The notes under the pieces: generated by a model
The model's input: the letters and a program-made list of their open reading frames with translations, nothing else
Told to the model about the DNA's origin: nothing
Databases searched by the model: none
Origin: Methylomonas methanica
GTDB taxonomy: Bacteria; Pseudomonadota; Gammaproteobacteria; Methylococcales; Methylomonadaceae
Assembly (NCBI RefSeq): GCF_001644035.1
Contig: NZ_LUUG01000117.1
Span: forward strand, 62,001 to 126,000
Reading direction: 5' to 3'
Length of the DNA stretch: 64,000 nucleotides
Program-made: the position numbers and the translations under genes
In this document: positions 1-8,657 of the stretch, in pieces
Layout of the letters: every line of letters begins with the position of its first letter
Numbering within the stretch: position 1 is the stretch's first letter

Positions 1-796
1 GATGCTATTCGGTTACGAGAAAGGCGCGTTTACCGGTGCCATTCAATCGGCGCCCGGTAAATTCGAACTGGCGCAAGGCGGTACTCTATTGCTGGACGAG
101 ATTTCTGAAATGGACATATCGCTGCAAGCCAAATTACTGCGGGTGCTACAGGAAAAAGAAGTCGAACGTTTGGGCAGTCATCGCAAGATAACGTTGAACG
201 TCAGAATTTTGGCGACGACCAATCGCAAATTAAAAGATTATGTGCAGGATGGCCGGTTTCGCGAAGATTTGTATTTCAGATTGAGCGTATTTCCGCTCAG
301 AATTCCGCCGCTCCGCGAGCGGCCTGGCGATATTTTGCCGCTGGCACTGGAGCTGTTGAATAAGCATAGCCCGGCCGGGAAAGCGGTTTGCAGCTTTGAC
401 GAGGCGGCAATGACTAAGTTATCCGCATACCGCTGGCCGGGTAATGTCAGAGAATTGGAAAATGTGGTGCAGCGGGCGTTGATCCTGCAAAGCCGGAGTC
501 AAATCGGCGCCGACGACCTGATTTTTGAGGAAGATATGTTGGTTTTGCCGAGTTTGCCCGCTGCTGTGCAAAGTCTTGCCGTAGAATCGCGGCAAACCGA
601 TAGCGAGAGCAGCCAATTCGAGCTCGGCAGCTTGGGTGACGGCGTGCGTTCGGCCGAGGAAAAAATTATTTTGCAAATGTTACGCGATGTCAGCGGCAGC
701 CGGAAAACCACAGCCGCCAAGCTGGGTATCAGTCCGCGCACCCTGCGCTACAAAATTGCGCGGATGAAGGAAGCGGGAGTGATGGTACCAGGTTAA
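1..796 (+). CDS. flrC: Sigma-54-dependent flagellar response regulator, C-terminal part (FlrC/FleR type)
   Basis: Partial gene entering from the left edge; the receiver domain and Walker A lie outside the window. The visible 264 residues carry the sigma-54 contact loop GAFTGA (about residues 9-14), Walker B ([12 protein letters not shown], about 26-37) and the arginine-finger region [21 protein letters not shown] Fis-type helix-turn-helix sits at the C-terminus (about 235-259, [18 protein letters not shown]). Enhancer-binding proteins of this family activate RNA polymerase with sigma-54. The FlrC name rests on the fliE-fliK genes directly downstream, which is the FlrC/FleR position in Vibrio and Pseudomonas; other NtrC-family activators look alike in this region. 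The family call is firm and the FlrC call probable. Confidence 0.85.
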   Translation, partial: MLFGYEKGAFTGAIQSAPGKFELAQGGTLLLDEISEMDISLQAKLLRVLQEKEVERLGSHRKITLNVRILATTNRKLKDYVQDGRFREDLYFRLSVFPLRIPPLRERPGDILPLALELLNKHSPAGKAVCSFDEAAMTKLSAYRWPGNVRELENVVQRALILQSRSQIGADDLIFEEDMLVLPSLPAAVQSLAVESRQTDSESSQFELGSLGDGVRSAEEKIILQMLRDVSGSRKTTAAKLGISPRTLRYKIARMKEAGVMVPG

Positions 797-800
797 ATCT

Positions 801-815
801 TGGCTTGAAAAATGC
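801..815 (+). promoter_or_regulatory. Candidate sigma-54 (-24/-12) promoter of fliE
   Basis: TGGCTTGAAAAATGC places the -24 GG and the -12 GC at the exact sigma-54 spacing (consensus TGGCAC-N5-TTGC). It lies 37 bases before the fliE ATG, in the only gap between the activator gene and the fli operon. In Vibrio and Pseudomonas fliE operons are sigma-54 dependent. The match at the inner positions is imperfect. Confidence 0.55.
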
Positions 816-851
816 TTATGCTAAGCAAGGCAACCTAAAAGAGTCATTATC

Positions 852-1163
852 ATGTCAGATATGAATGTTAACCAAGTGCTCGCGCAGATGCGGGCAATGT
901 CCATAGAGGCCGGCGTCAAGCCACAGCCTAGCGACACGTCCGGCGATTTTGCCGCCATGTTGAAACAATCCATCGACGCCGTGAACAATACCCAGCAAAC
1001 CGCCAGCGCTATGGCTAAATCGTTTGAGATGGGTCAGAGTGACGTCAGCTTGGCGGAAGTGATGATTGCCTCGCAAAAAGCCAGCGTTTCCTTTCAGGCC
1101 ATGCTCCAGGTGCGTAACAAACTGGTGGATGCTTATAAGGACGTGATGGGCATGTCAATGTAG
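852..1163 (+). CDS. fliE: Flagellar hook-basal body protein FliE
   Basis: 103 residues, the usual FliE length. FliE is exported early and joins the MS ring (FliF) to the proximal rod. The C-terminal half contains the family's conserved stretch SLAEVMIASQKASVSFQAML and ends VRNKLVDAYKDVMGMSM, typical of FliE. It is the first gene of the fliEFGHIJK run and follows a candidate sigma-54 promoter. FliF begins 18 bases downstream. Confidence 0.95.
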   Translation: MSDMNVNQVLAQMRAMSIEAGVKPQPSDTSGDFAAMLKQSIDAVNNTQQTASAMAKSFEMGQSDVSLAEVMIASQKASVSFQAMLQVRNKLVDAYKDVMGMSM

Positions 1164-1181
1164 GCTAGCGGAATATAAGCC

Positions 1182-2933
1182 ATGAGCGAACTAGACAGAA
1201 ATCTACCGATGGAGGCCCATAGCCAATTAAGTATGGCGAACGCCGACAAAATGCATCCCGCCCTGAAAAGCCTGAGCAAAATGCCGATGGTTCGCCAACT
1301 TGGTCTGATGTTGGGTTTGGCACTCAGCGTCGCGATTGGCGTGGCGGTGGTATTGTGGTCGCAGGCCCCGTCTTACGATTTACTGTTTTCCGGCGTAGCC
1401 GAAAAAGATTCCGCGGAAATTCTCGACGCGTTGACCAAATTGAATGTGGATTACAAAGTCGAAACCGGTTCCGGGGCAATTATGGTGCCGGCGGATAATG
1501 TCCGGGAACTGAAACTGCAATTGGCGGCGCAAGGTCTGCCGCGCAGTGCGAGTTTAGGCTATGAGTTGTTGGATAAAGACAATGGCTTCGGCGCCAGCAA
1601 AAATGTCGAGCAAATGCGTTTTCAACGTGCGTTGGAAGGCGAAATTGCGCTGACCATCCAAACCATCCAGAACGTCAAATCCGCGAAAGTACTGCTGGCT
1701 ATTCCGGTGCAGTCGGTATTCGTCCGCGAACGTAAAAAGCCCAGTGCCTCGGTGGTGGTGGAGCTGTATCAAGGCCGGATCCTCGAAAAAGAACAAATCG
1801 AATCCATTATCCATTTGGTCGCTTCCAGCGTACCGTTGATGGAAGCCAGTCAAGTGACGGTCGTGGATCAGAAAGGCCGCTTGTTGAACAGCAAGGAAGG
1901 CGGCGAAGACATGTCCTTGTCCAGCAAGCAATTCGAATACAAGAAAAATATAGAAGAACATCTGCGTGGACGGATCGAAAACATCCTGACGCCATTGGTA
2001 GGCGGTGACGGCATGCGGGCGCAAATTTCCGCTGACGTTGACTTTACCGTCACCGAAAAAACCCAGGAAATGTTTAACCCGGATTTGCCTGCCTTGCGCA
2101 GTGAGCAAACCCAGGAAGAAAATAACTCCCTATCCAAAGTGCAAGGTGTGCCCGGCGCGTTGTCCAATCAGCCGCCGCCAACGGGTACTGCGCCGGAAGT
2201 GGCTAGCGGTCAGGAAAAACAAGCTGCCGCGGAATCCGGTTCCGGCTCGTCCAACAAAACCGCCACCCGCAATTACGAACTGGATAAAACCATTACCCAT
2301 ACTAGACTCGCCACCGGTGCCTTACGACGCTTGTCGGTGGCGGTGGTGGTTGACGATAAAAAAGTGGCGCAAGCCGACGGTAAAGCTACGCTAGTTGCAT
2401 ACTCGCAAGAAGATCTCAATCAACTTCGCGACTTGGTCAAACAGGCAGTCGGTTATGATAACAGCCGTGGCGACCAGGTGACGGTTACCAACGTGGCGTT
2501 CAGATTGCCCGATGCAATGGAAGAAGTACCTTCCGAACCTATCTGGGAACAACCCTGGTTCGCCAGTGCGCTGAAACAGTTGGCGGCGGTTGCTGTAGTC
2601 TTGCTGCTGATCATGGGGGTATTGCGGCCGGGTCTGCGCACCTTGATTGCCAAGGAAGAACAGTTAGAGGCGCTTGAACAAGCCAAGGCAATCGCGGAAG
2701 CTACCGGCGGTGTGGTCCGCTTCGATGAGACCGGTAAGCCGGTGGCTGTCGCGGTGTCGGTTGATGAAGAAACCGGCGAAGTACGCACCATCACTACCGG
2801 GGTAGAAGATTTATTGTTACTCGAAGCCCCACAAAGCTACGAAAAACGTTTGGAATATGTACAAAAACTGATCGACGAAGATCCTAAATTGGTCGCGCAA
2901 GTGATCAAAACCTGGTTAAAAGACGATGGCTGA
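1182..2933 (+). CDS. fliF: Flagellar MS-ring protein FliF
   Basis: 583 residues, normal for FliF. It builds the membrane-embedded MS ring on which the rotor and export gate assemble. A first membrane segment lies at about residues 38-62 and a second at about 465-485. Between them is the periplasmic ring-building region, followed by a low-complexity stretch rich in Gly, Ser and Ala (about 325-365). The cytoplasmic C-terminal tail (last ~40 residues, ending in VAQVIKTWLKDDG) is the FliG-binding segment. The end overlaps fliG by 8 bases, suggesting translational coupling. Confidence 0.97.
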   Translation: MSELDRNLPMEAHSQLSMANADKMHPALKSLSKMPMVRQLGLMLGLALSVAIGVAVVLWSQAPSYDLLFSGVAEKDSAEILDALTKLNVDYKVETGSGAIMVPADNVRELKLQLAAQGLPRSASLGYELLDKDNGFGASKNVEQMRFQRALEGEIALTIQTIQNVKSAKVLLAIPVQSVFVRERKKPSASVVVELYQGRILEKEQIESIIHLVASSVPLMEASQVTVVDQKGRLLNSKEGGEDMSLSSKQFEYKKNIEEHLRGRIENILTPLVGGDGMRAQISADVDFTVTEKTQEMFNPDLPALRSEQTQEENNSLSKVQGVPGALSNQPPPTGTAPEVASGQEKQAAAESGSGSSNKTATRNYELDKTITHTRLATGALRRLSVAVVVDDKKVAQADGKATLVAYSQEDLNQLRDLVKQAVGYDNSRGDQVTVTNVAFRLPDAMEEVPSEPIWEQPWFASALKQLAAVAVVLLLIMGVLRPGLRTLIAKEEQLEALEQAKAIAEATGGVVRFDETGKPVAVAVSVDEETGEVRTITTGVEDLLLLEAPQSYEKRLEYVQKLIDEDPKLVAQVIKTWLKDDG

Positions 2934-3936
2934 TCAAGAGAAATTAACGCATGCGCAACGGGCTTCGCTGCTGCTATTGGCGGTGGGGCAGGATAGGGCG
3001 GCCTCGGTGTTGAAGCATATGGGACCGAAAGAAGTGCAATTGATCGGTTCGAACATGGCGCAGCTCGGGCCGATTAGCTCGGGCATGGTCGATGAGGTGC
3101 TGGAAGAGTTCATCATCGAAATTAAAAACGAAACCGGCCTGGGTCTGGATTCCGACGAGTACATCCGCAACATGCTGACCAACGCGCTGGGCGCCGACAA
3201 AGCCGGCAGTATCATCGACCGGATTTTGTTGGGAGCCAACAGCAAGGGTATCGAACAGTTGAAATGGATGGATACCCGTTCCATCGCCGATTTGATCCGC
3301 CTGGAACATCCGCAAATCATCTCAATTATTTTGTCCTTGCTGGATGCCGATCAGGCCGCCGACGTACTGACTTTGTTGCCGCAAAACATGCGCTCCGATA
3401 TTTTAATGCGTATCGCCACCTTGGAAGGTGTGCAGCCTGCGGCATTGCGCGAACTTGACGACATCATGGAAAAGCAGTTGACCGGCAGCGATGGCGTCAA
3501 ATCCTCGCAAATCGGCGGTATCGACGCGGCGGCCAACATCCTCAACTTTATCGAAAGCGGTGTCAGCGATCCGATGATGCAAGACATCAACGAAGCCAAC
3601 GCCGATTTGGGTCAACGTATCCAGGATAAAATGTTTGTGTTCGGCGACTTGATCAACGTCGATGATCGCGGTATTCAAACCCTGTTGCGTGAAGTGTCCA
3701 CCGATCAGTTGTTGTTGGCCTTGCGTGGCGTGGAAACCGGTTTACGTGACAAAGTCTTTGCCAATATGTCCAGACGCGCGGCGGAAATGCTGCGCGACGA
3801 TTTGGAAGCCGCGCCGCCTGCGCGCCTGAGCGAAGTGGAAGCCGCGCAAAAAGATATTCTGGCGATAGCCAAACGCTTGTCCGATGCCGGTGAAATAGCT
3901 TTGGGCGGCAGTGGCGGTGGCGATGAGTTCGTCTAA
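2926..3936 (+). CDS. fliG: Flagellar motor switch protein FliG
   Basis: 336 residues, the standard FliG size. FliG sits on the cytoplasmic face of the MS ring and receives torque from the stator. Visible landmarks are the EHPQ motif in the middle domain (IRLEHPQIISIILSLL) and the charged torque helix region in the C-terminal domain (FGDLINVDDRGIQTLLREV). It overlaps fliF by 8 bases and fliH by 14-26 bases, depending on which fliH start is used, so the three are almost certainly co-translated. Confidence 0.97.
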   Translation: MADQEKLTHAQRASLLLLAVGQDRAASVLKHMGPKEVQLIGSNMAQLGPISSGMVDEVLEEFIIEIKNETGLGLDSDEYIRNMLTNALGADKAGSIIDRILLGANSKGIEQLKWMDTRSIADLIRLEHPQIISIILSLLDADQAADVLTLLPQNMRSDILMRIATLEGVQPAALRELDDIMEKQLTGSDGVKSSQIGGIDAAANILNFIESGVSDPMMQDINEANADLGQRIQDKMFVFGDLINVDDRGIQTLLREVSTDQLLLALRGVETGLRDKVFANMSRRAAEMLRDDLEAAPPARLSEVEAAQKDILAIAKRLSDAGEIALGGSGGGDEFV

Positions 3937-4627
3937 GAGCAATAAGTTTTCCGAGTCCGAGCTGCAAGCTCTGGATCGCTGGACTAATTTACAGGATTTC
4001 AGTAACCCGCGTTCCGAAGCGGTTGAATTGGAAGACGTGACCGAGGTTCTGACGGCCGAGCAGATTGAGGAAATTCAGAAGCAGGCCTATGCCGAAGCGT
4101 TTGAACAAGGTAAGCAGCAAGGCTACGCGGACGGACAAAAAGAAGGGTTTGAGGCCGGGCGCAAGCAAGGTTATGAAGAAAGCCTGCATTTGCTGCAAAA
4201 ACAGGCAGCCGAGCTCACCAGTTTGCTGGAAGCGCTCAGCGAGCCCTTCAAGCAACTCGACGAATCGGTCGAGCAGGAGTTGGTGAAATTGACCATTGCC
4301 ATCGCCAGTCAATTAATTCGCCGGGAATTGAAGTTGGAACCCGGTGAGATCGTCGGCGTGGTCAGAGAGGCGATCAATGCCTTGCCATTGGCCTCACAGA
4401 AAGTCACCGTCAACTTACATCCCGAAGATGCGGCCTTGGTCCGCACCGCGTTAAAACTCGATGAAAACATGCCGCCCTGGCGCTTGCAGGAAAATCCTTT
4501 ATTGAGCCGTGGCGGTTGCACCGTCGAAACCGAAGTGTCGAGAATCGATGCCAGCGTCGAAAGCCGTGTGGCCGCAGTGATTGCCACGGTACTGGGCGGC
4601 GAGCGCCGTGAGGATTCTGGGCGATGA
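3923..4627 (+). CDS. fliH: Flagellar assembly protein FliH
   Basis: About 234 residues. FliH binds and restrains the export ATPase FliI and links it to the export gate. The N-terminal half contains the family's glycine repeat, seen as EQGKQQGYADGQKEGFEAG and then RKQGYE (about residues 60-85). The C-terminal half (about 100-220) is the FliH/HrpE-type domain with EQELVKLTIAIASQLIRREL. Two starts are possible: GTG at 3911 or ATG at 3923. I prefer the ATG because it gives the shorter overlap with fliG. The stop overlaps the fliI start (ATGA). Confidence 0.92.
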   Translation: MSSSKSNKFSESELQALDRWTNLQDFSNPRSEAVELEDVTEVLTAEQIEEIQKQAYAEAFEQGKQQGYADGQKEGFEAGRKQGYEESLHLLQKQAAELTSLLEALSEPFKQLDESVEQELVKLTIAIASQLIRRELKLEPGEIVGVVREAINALPLASQKVTVNLHPEDAALVRTALKLDENMPPWRLQENPLLSRGGCTVETEVSRIDASVESRVAAVIATVLGGERREDSGR

Positions 4628-5973
4628 TCCCCAGTGTTGATCGTTCCGATGTGTGGCTGGCGCGATTGCAGCCATACAGGGAAAGGCTGGCTGCGGACCC
4701 TCTGGAGTTGGTGGTTGAAGGGAAATTGTCGCGTATGGTGGGTTTGACGCTGGAAGCGGAAGGCTGCCGGGCGGCCATTGGTTCGTTGTGTCAAGTGATT
4801 ACCAAATCCGGCAAGATCATTACGGCCGAGGTGGTCGGTTTTGGCGGATCCCGATTATTTTTGATGCCGACCGGCGATACGCATGGTCTGGAACCCGGTT
4901 GTCGGGTGATTCCGATGGGTAAGAACAGTCTAGCGAGTGTCGGCTTCGGTCTGTTGGGCCGGGTGCTTGATGGCGCCGGTAACCCGTTGGACAGCAAAGG
5001 TCCGCTGGATACCGATGCCAAGGTGTCCCTGGCCGGTGTCACCATCAATCCGCTCAGTCGCAAACCGATCCGCGAGGCACTGGATGTCGGGGTGCGGGCG
5101 ATCAATGCCATTCTCAGTGTCGGCCGCGGTCAAAGGATGGGCTTGTTTGCCGGTACCGGCGTCGGTAAGAGCGTGTTGCTGGGGATGATGACCAAGTTTA
5201 CCAACGCCGATGTGGTGGTGGTTGGTCTGGTCGGCGAGCGGGGTAGGGAGGTCAACGAATTTGTACTGAAGATCCTTGGCGAAGAAGGCTTGCGCCGAGC
5301 CGTGGTGGTGGCGTCGCCGGCTGACGATTCGCCGCTGATGCGGGTGCATGGCGCGTTATTGGCGACCAGTATCGCCGAATATTTTCGCGACCAGGGTCTG
5401 GATGTGTTGTTGCTGATGGACTCCTTGACCCGTTATGCTCAGGCCTATCGGGAAATCGCTTTGGCGATAGACGAGCCGCCGGCTACCAAGGGCTATCCGC
5501 CGTCGGTATTTGCGAAATTGCCGCAACTGGTGGAGCGCGCAGGTAACGGCGACGAAGGCGGCGGTTCGATTACCGCGTTTTACACGGTATTGGCGGAAGG
5601 CGATGATACCAACGATCCGATTGCCGACGCAGCGCGGGGTGTGCTGGACGGCCATGTAGTGTTGTCGCGTTCCTTGGCCGAGTCCGGTCATTATCCGGCA
5701 ATAGACATTGAAGCGTCGATCAGTCGGGTGATGCCGGACATCATAGAGCCGGAGCATCTGCAAATGGCGCGGGATTTGCGGCGTTTGTATTCCACCTACC
5801 AACAGAACAAGGATTTGATCAGCGTCGGTGCTTATCGGCCGGGAGCCGATCCGCGCATCGACAAGGCGATAGAAAAAAATCCGGCGATCATGGATTTTCT
5901 GCAACAAAGCATGGATGAATCGGTGGACTTGAGCCGGAGTCTGAGCGAGTTAGCGGAATTGCTGGCTAGCTGA
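4624..5973 (+). CDS. fliI: Flagellum-specific type III export ATPase FliI
   Basis: 449 residues, as expected for FliI. It is an F1-beta-like ATPase that energises early steps of flagellar protein export. The Walker A loop is GLFAGTGVGKSVLLG (about residues 173-187) and Walker B lies in the segment LDVLLLMDSLTRYAQAYREI. GDEGGGSITAFYTVLAEGDD is also family-typical. The start overlaps the fliH stop by four bases and the stop overlaps fliJ by one base (TGATG), so it sits in the middle of a coupled fliHIJ unit. Confidence 0.97.
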   Translation: MIPSVDRSDVWLARLQPYRERLAADPLELVVEGKLSRMVGLTLEAEGCRAAIGSLCQVITKSGKIITAEVVGFGGSRLFLMPTGDTHGLEPGCRVIPMGKNSLASVGFGLLGRVLDGAGNPLDSKGPLDTDAKVSLAGVTINPLSRKPIREALDVGVRAINAILSVGRGQRMGLFAGTGVGKSVLLGMMTKFTNADVVVVGLVGERGREVNEFVLKILGEEGLRRAVVVASPADDSPLMRVHGALLATSIAEYFRDQGLDVLLLMDSLTRYAQAYREIALAIDEPPATKGYPPSVFAKLPQLVERAGNGDEGGGSITAFYTVLAEGDDTNDPIADAARGVLDGHVVLSRSLAESGHYPAIDIEASISRVMPDIIEPEHLQMARDLRRLYSTYQQNKDLISVGAYRPGADPRIDKAIEKNPAIMDFLQQSMDESVDLSRSLSELAELLAS

Positions 5974-6425
5974 TGAAAAAATCCCAGCGCCTGAAAGTCA
6001 TCATCGACCTGCATGCGCGTCAGGAACGTGACGCTCTGGAGGCCTTGGGTATCAGTCAGCAAAAACTGCAAGAGCAGCAAGCCCAGCTAGAAAATCTACA
6101 AAGTTACCGTCTGGATTATTTAGGTAAATTCGCCGTCAGGCAGCAGGCTGGTATCAATATCAGCCAGTTGATGGAGTTTAGGGCCTTTGCCGACAAGCTC
6201 GACCAGGCCATCGAAAGCCAGCAGCAGACGGTTAGCAACCACGAGCGTGAGGTGCAGCGGGCGCGTAAGCGCTGGGAAGATGCGCATCAGCGTACCAAAA
6301 GTCTGCAAAAAGTCAGCGATTTGGCGTTGGTCGAAGAAATGAAAGTCGAACAAAAACGCGAACAGGCCGAGCAAGACGACCGGGCTGCGCGATCAGGACG
6401 TAAGGATGGCACGGGAAGTGCTTGA
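5973..6425 (+). CDS. fliJ: Flagellar export chaperone FliJ
   Basis: 150 residues, highly charged, with coiled-coil character over nearly the whole length (many Gln/Glu/Arg/Lys heptads and hardly any Pro or Gly). This is the FliJ signature. FliJ is the general chaperone and stalk-like partner of the FliI hexamer. Identification relies on size, coiled coil and position directly after fliI, since primary sequence is poorly conserved in this family. Coupled to fliI by TGATG. Confidence 0.9.
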   Translation: MKKSQRLKVIIDLHARQERDALEALGISQQKLQEQQAQLENLQSYRLDYLGKFAVRQQAGINISQLMEFRAFADKLDQAIESQQQTVSNHEREVQRARKRWEDAHQRTKSLQKVSDLALVEEMKVEQKREQAEQDDRAARSGRKDGTGSA

Positions 6426-6452
6426 GTAAATAAAAATGTCAGGAGAAATGCC

Positions 6453-7814
6453 ATGAATATCCAAGGTTTAAATCCGCTGTCTCTATTGTCCTCCGCCGAA
6501 GGTGCCGGTTCTGCTACTGCGGGTCTGCTGGGTGAAGGCGGCGGGGGCGTGTTTTCGGCGGCGTTGCTTGAGCAGCTGGCGCAATTGCAGAATAGCTTGC
6601 TGAGTAAGGGCGCAGCCGGTGACGCCGGATTGGCGAATTTGCAGCAGCTGGGCGGTTTAGGGGCTGACGCCTTGAATAGTCAAAGCATGCAGGATTTTAC
6701 CGCTCTGTTCGGCAAGAGTTTGCCGACGGCAACCAAGCTGGGTCAGGATATTAATCTGGACGATACCATGCAAGCTTTAGCGGATGTGTTGCAATATCTG
6801 CAAGGCTTGGAGTCTGCTACGGTTAACGAACAACAAACCCCGATTTTACCGGCTATCTCGGCAAATCAAGATAACTTTGCCGAGATAGCGGCGGAAAATA
6901 CCGATACCGCAAATGAGCAGGCAGAGAATGCAGCGATGCTGGCGGGGATGCAGGCTCAGCCCTTGCCGGTTGCGGATAGCGTGAATAATGTTAACGAGGT
7001 ACTAAAATCCGCGGTAGCAACCAGCGAGGCGATGTCTGCTATCAAAAACAGCCCTGAACTATTGGGTATGGATGCCAAAAAAGAAGCGCTGTCGGCATTG
7101 AACGGCACGGAAGAAGGGCGGAAAGGGTTGGTAGCGGAAGGTGGTTTCGCCAAAGCACTGGCCGCCGAGGACGGAGCGTCTCAGCAATTTTCGCAAGACA
7201 GTGCGGCTAACGCTTTTCAAAGCGAACAGAGTAATACAACCAAAAATCAAATCGGCGCTAGCGAGACTGATTTGGGTTTGTCGAGAATGACGGCCGACAT
7301 CGCCCAACTGAATAAGTCGGTGAGTAATGCCGGGCAAACGCCGGCGCCGGCGATAGAAAAACATTTAACTCATCCAGAATGGAACACCGACTTGGGCGAA
7401 AAACTGCTGTGGATGCATAAACAAGCGGTACCTTCCGCCGAAATTCGCTTGAATCCGGAGCATCTCGGGCCGATTTCCATCAAGATTGATGTGAATCAGG
7501 ACCAAGCCAGTGTGGTTTTTACCGCCCAGCATGCGGCGGTCAGGGACGCCATAGAGGCGGCTATCCCCAAATTGCGGGAAATGTTGGGCGGGCAAAACTT
7601 GAATTTGGCGGACGTTAACGTTTCCCAGCAACAATCCGAACAAAGACCGGGACGCGAGTCCTTTCAAACGGCCGGCGAGCAAAATCGCGGCGGCAATAGT
7701 CGAGGCCAAGGCCAGGCCGATAGCGCGACAAACGATGCATCCAATACTATTCTCGATGAAATTGAAGCAGGCAGAGCCATTGCCAGCAACGGTTTATTGA
7801 GCCTGTTTGCCTAG
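6453..7814 (+). CDS. fliK: Flagellar hook-length control protein FliK
   Basis: 453 residues. The N-terminal two thirds are Ala/Gln/Asn-rich and low in conservation, as usual for the FliK ruler region. The C-terminal domain (about 310-410) has the conserved hook-length core, including AEIRLNPEHLGPISIKIDV and VVFTAQHAAVRDAIEAAIPK. This is followed by a Gln/Gly/Arg-rich tail. FliK measures the hook and switches export specificity. A clear ribosome site (AGGAG) precedes ATG 6453. It is the last flagellar gene here; fliL and later genes do not follow, so the cluster ends or is split at this point. Confidence 0.92.
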   Translation: MNIQGLNPLSLLSSAEGAGSATAGLLGEGGGGVFSAALLEQLAQLQNSLLSKGAAGDAGLANLQQLGGLGADALNSQSMQDFTALFGKSLPTATKLGQDINLDDTMQALADVLQYLQGLESATVNEQQTPILPAISANQDNFAEIAAENTDTANEQAENAAMLAGMQAQPLPVADSVNNVNEVLKSAVATSEAMSAIKNSPELLGMDAKKEALSALNGTEEGRKGLVAEGGFAKALAAEDGASQQFSQDSAANAFQSEQSNTTKNQIGASETDLGLSRMTADIAQLNKSVSNAGQTPAPAIEKHLTHPEWNTDLGEKLLWMHKQAVPSAEIRLNPEHLGPISIKIDVNQDQASVVFTAQHAAVRDAIEAAIPKLREMLGGQNLNLADVNVSQQQSEQRPGRESFQTAGEQNRGGNSRGQGQADSATNDASNTILDEIEAGRAIASNGLLSLFA

Positions 7815-7821
7815 TCTCCTC

Positions 7822-7859
7822 AGGCGCTGTTGAAAAATTGCTTTGCAAAAACAGCGCCT
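7822..7859 (+). terminator. Hairpin after fliK
   Basis: A perfect 10-base inverted repeat, AGGCGCTGTT (7822-7831) and AACAGCGCCT (7850-7859), begins seven bases after the fliK stop. The loop is AT-rich and the following run (ATTTCTAT) is only moderately T-rich. Probably the end of the fli operon. The loop also contains the -35 element of the next candidate promoter. Confidence 0.6.
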
Positions 7860-7870
7860 ATTTCTATAAT
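7843..7870 (+). promoter_or_regulatory. Candidate sigma-70 promoter of the rpsF operon
   Basis: TTGCAA (7843-7848), 16 bases, then TATAAT (7865-7870). It lies about 85 bases upstream of rpsF, with the -35 inside the fliK terminator loop. No better promoter is seen in the gap. Confidence 0.5.
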
Positions 7871-7893
7871 GCCCAGTTTTTTGGGGAATTTAT

Positions 7894-7930
7894 CCCCGTC
7901 CCTTGCTTCACTGTCCAGACGGACGGGAGG
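7894..7930 (+). promoter_or_regulatory. Leader hairpin before rpsF, possible S6:S18 autoregulatory site
   Basis: CCCGTCC (7895-7901) pairs with GGACGGG (7921-7927) in the rpsF 5' leader, 28 bases before the start codon. Many bacteria carry a leader structure bound by the S6:S18 complex ahead of rpsF-rpsR. The position fits that model, but I have not matched the conserved loop bases. Confidence 0.4.
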
Positions 7931-7954
7931 CTTTTAAACCCGTAAGGAGAAATC

Positions 7955-8380
7955 ATGCGACATTATGAAATTGTCTTCTTAGTCCACCCTGACCAAAGTG
8001 CTCAGGTGCCGGCTATGATAGAACGTTATAAATCCACCGTTGAAGAAGCCGCAGGCAAAATTCACCGTCTGGAAGATTGGGGCCGTAGACATTTGGCCTA
8101 CCCTATCAAAAAAATTCATAAAGCACATTATGTGTTGATGAACATCGAATGCGACCAAGCCACTCTTGAAGAACTGGAAAGCGGTTTTCGATTCAACGAC
8201 GCTATCTTGCGCAGCCAAACCTTGGCGCAAAAAGCGGCCGTAACCGAGCCTTCCGCGATTGCTGTCAGCGGTAACGACGGCCAAAAAGCCGGTAACCGCG
8301 TTAAGGAAGAAGTCGAAGAAGAAACCGAAGAAGCTGAAGTAGAAGTCGTCGAGACTGAAGTCGTAGCGGATTCCGAATAA
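7955..8380 (+). CDS. rpsF: 30S ribosomal protein S6
   Basis: 141 residues. The S6 fold covers the first ~95 residues ([15 protein letters not shown] at the start; [19 protein letters not shown]). The remaining ~40 residues are an acidic tail rich in Glu and Val, longer than in the minimal protein; acidic S6 tails of this sort are substrates of the glutamate ligase RimK in E. coli. S6 pairs with S18 on the 30S platform. Strong ribosome site AAGGAGA at 7944-7950. First gene of rpsF-rpsR-DUF2232-rplI. Confidence 0.97.
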   Translation: MRHYEIVFLVHPDQSAQVPAMIERYKSTVEEAAGKIHRLEDWGRRHLAYPIKKIHKAHYVLMNIECDQATLEELESGFRFNDAILRSQTLAQKAAVTEPSAIAVSGNDGQKAGNRVKEEVEEETEEAEVEVVETEVVADSE

Positions 8381-8405
8381 TCAACATTGAACCAAGAGAA
8401 TTGTG

Positions 8406-8636
8406 ATGGCACGTAATAACATTAGACGCAAAAAAGGGTGCCGTTTTAGCGGCGAAGACGCGATCGTAATCGATTATAAAGATCTGGATTTATTGAGCGA
8501 GTACGTCACCGAAACCGGCAAAATCATTCCTAGCCGCATTACCGGTACCAGTGCGAAATATCAAAGACAGCTGACTTCCGCTATTAAACAAGCGCGGTTC
8601 CTGGCTTTGTTGCCGTTCTGCGACGCACACAAGTGA
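8406..8636 (+). CDS. rpsR: 30S ribosomal protein S18
   Basis: 76 residues starting [14 protein letters not shown], with the S18 core [20 protein letters not shown] and [18 protein letters not shown] immediately before the ATG gives a one-codon-longer alternative; the ATG at 8406 is the likelier start. Forms the S6:S18 heterodimer and is encoded directly after rpsF, as in most gammaproteobacteria. Confidence 0.97.
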   Translation: MARNNIRRKKGCRFSGEDAIVIDYKDLDLLSEYVTETGKIIPSRITGTSAKYQRQLTSAIKQARFLALLPFCDAHK

Positions 8637-8657
8637 TTTAGCACGAGGGAATAGCGC

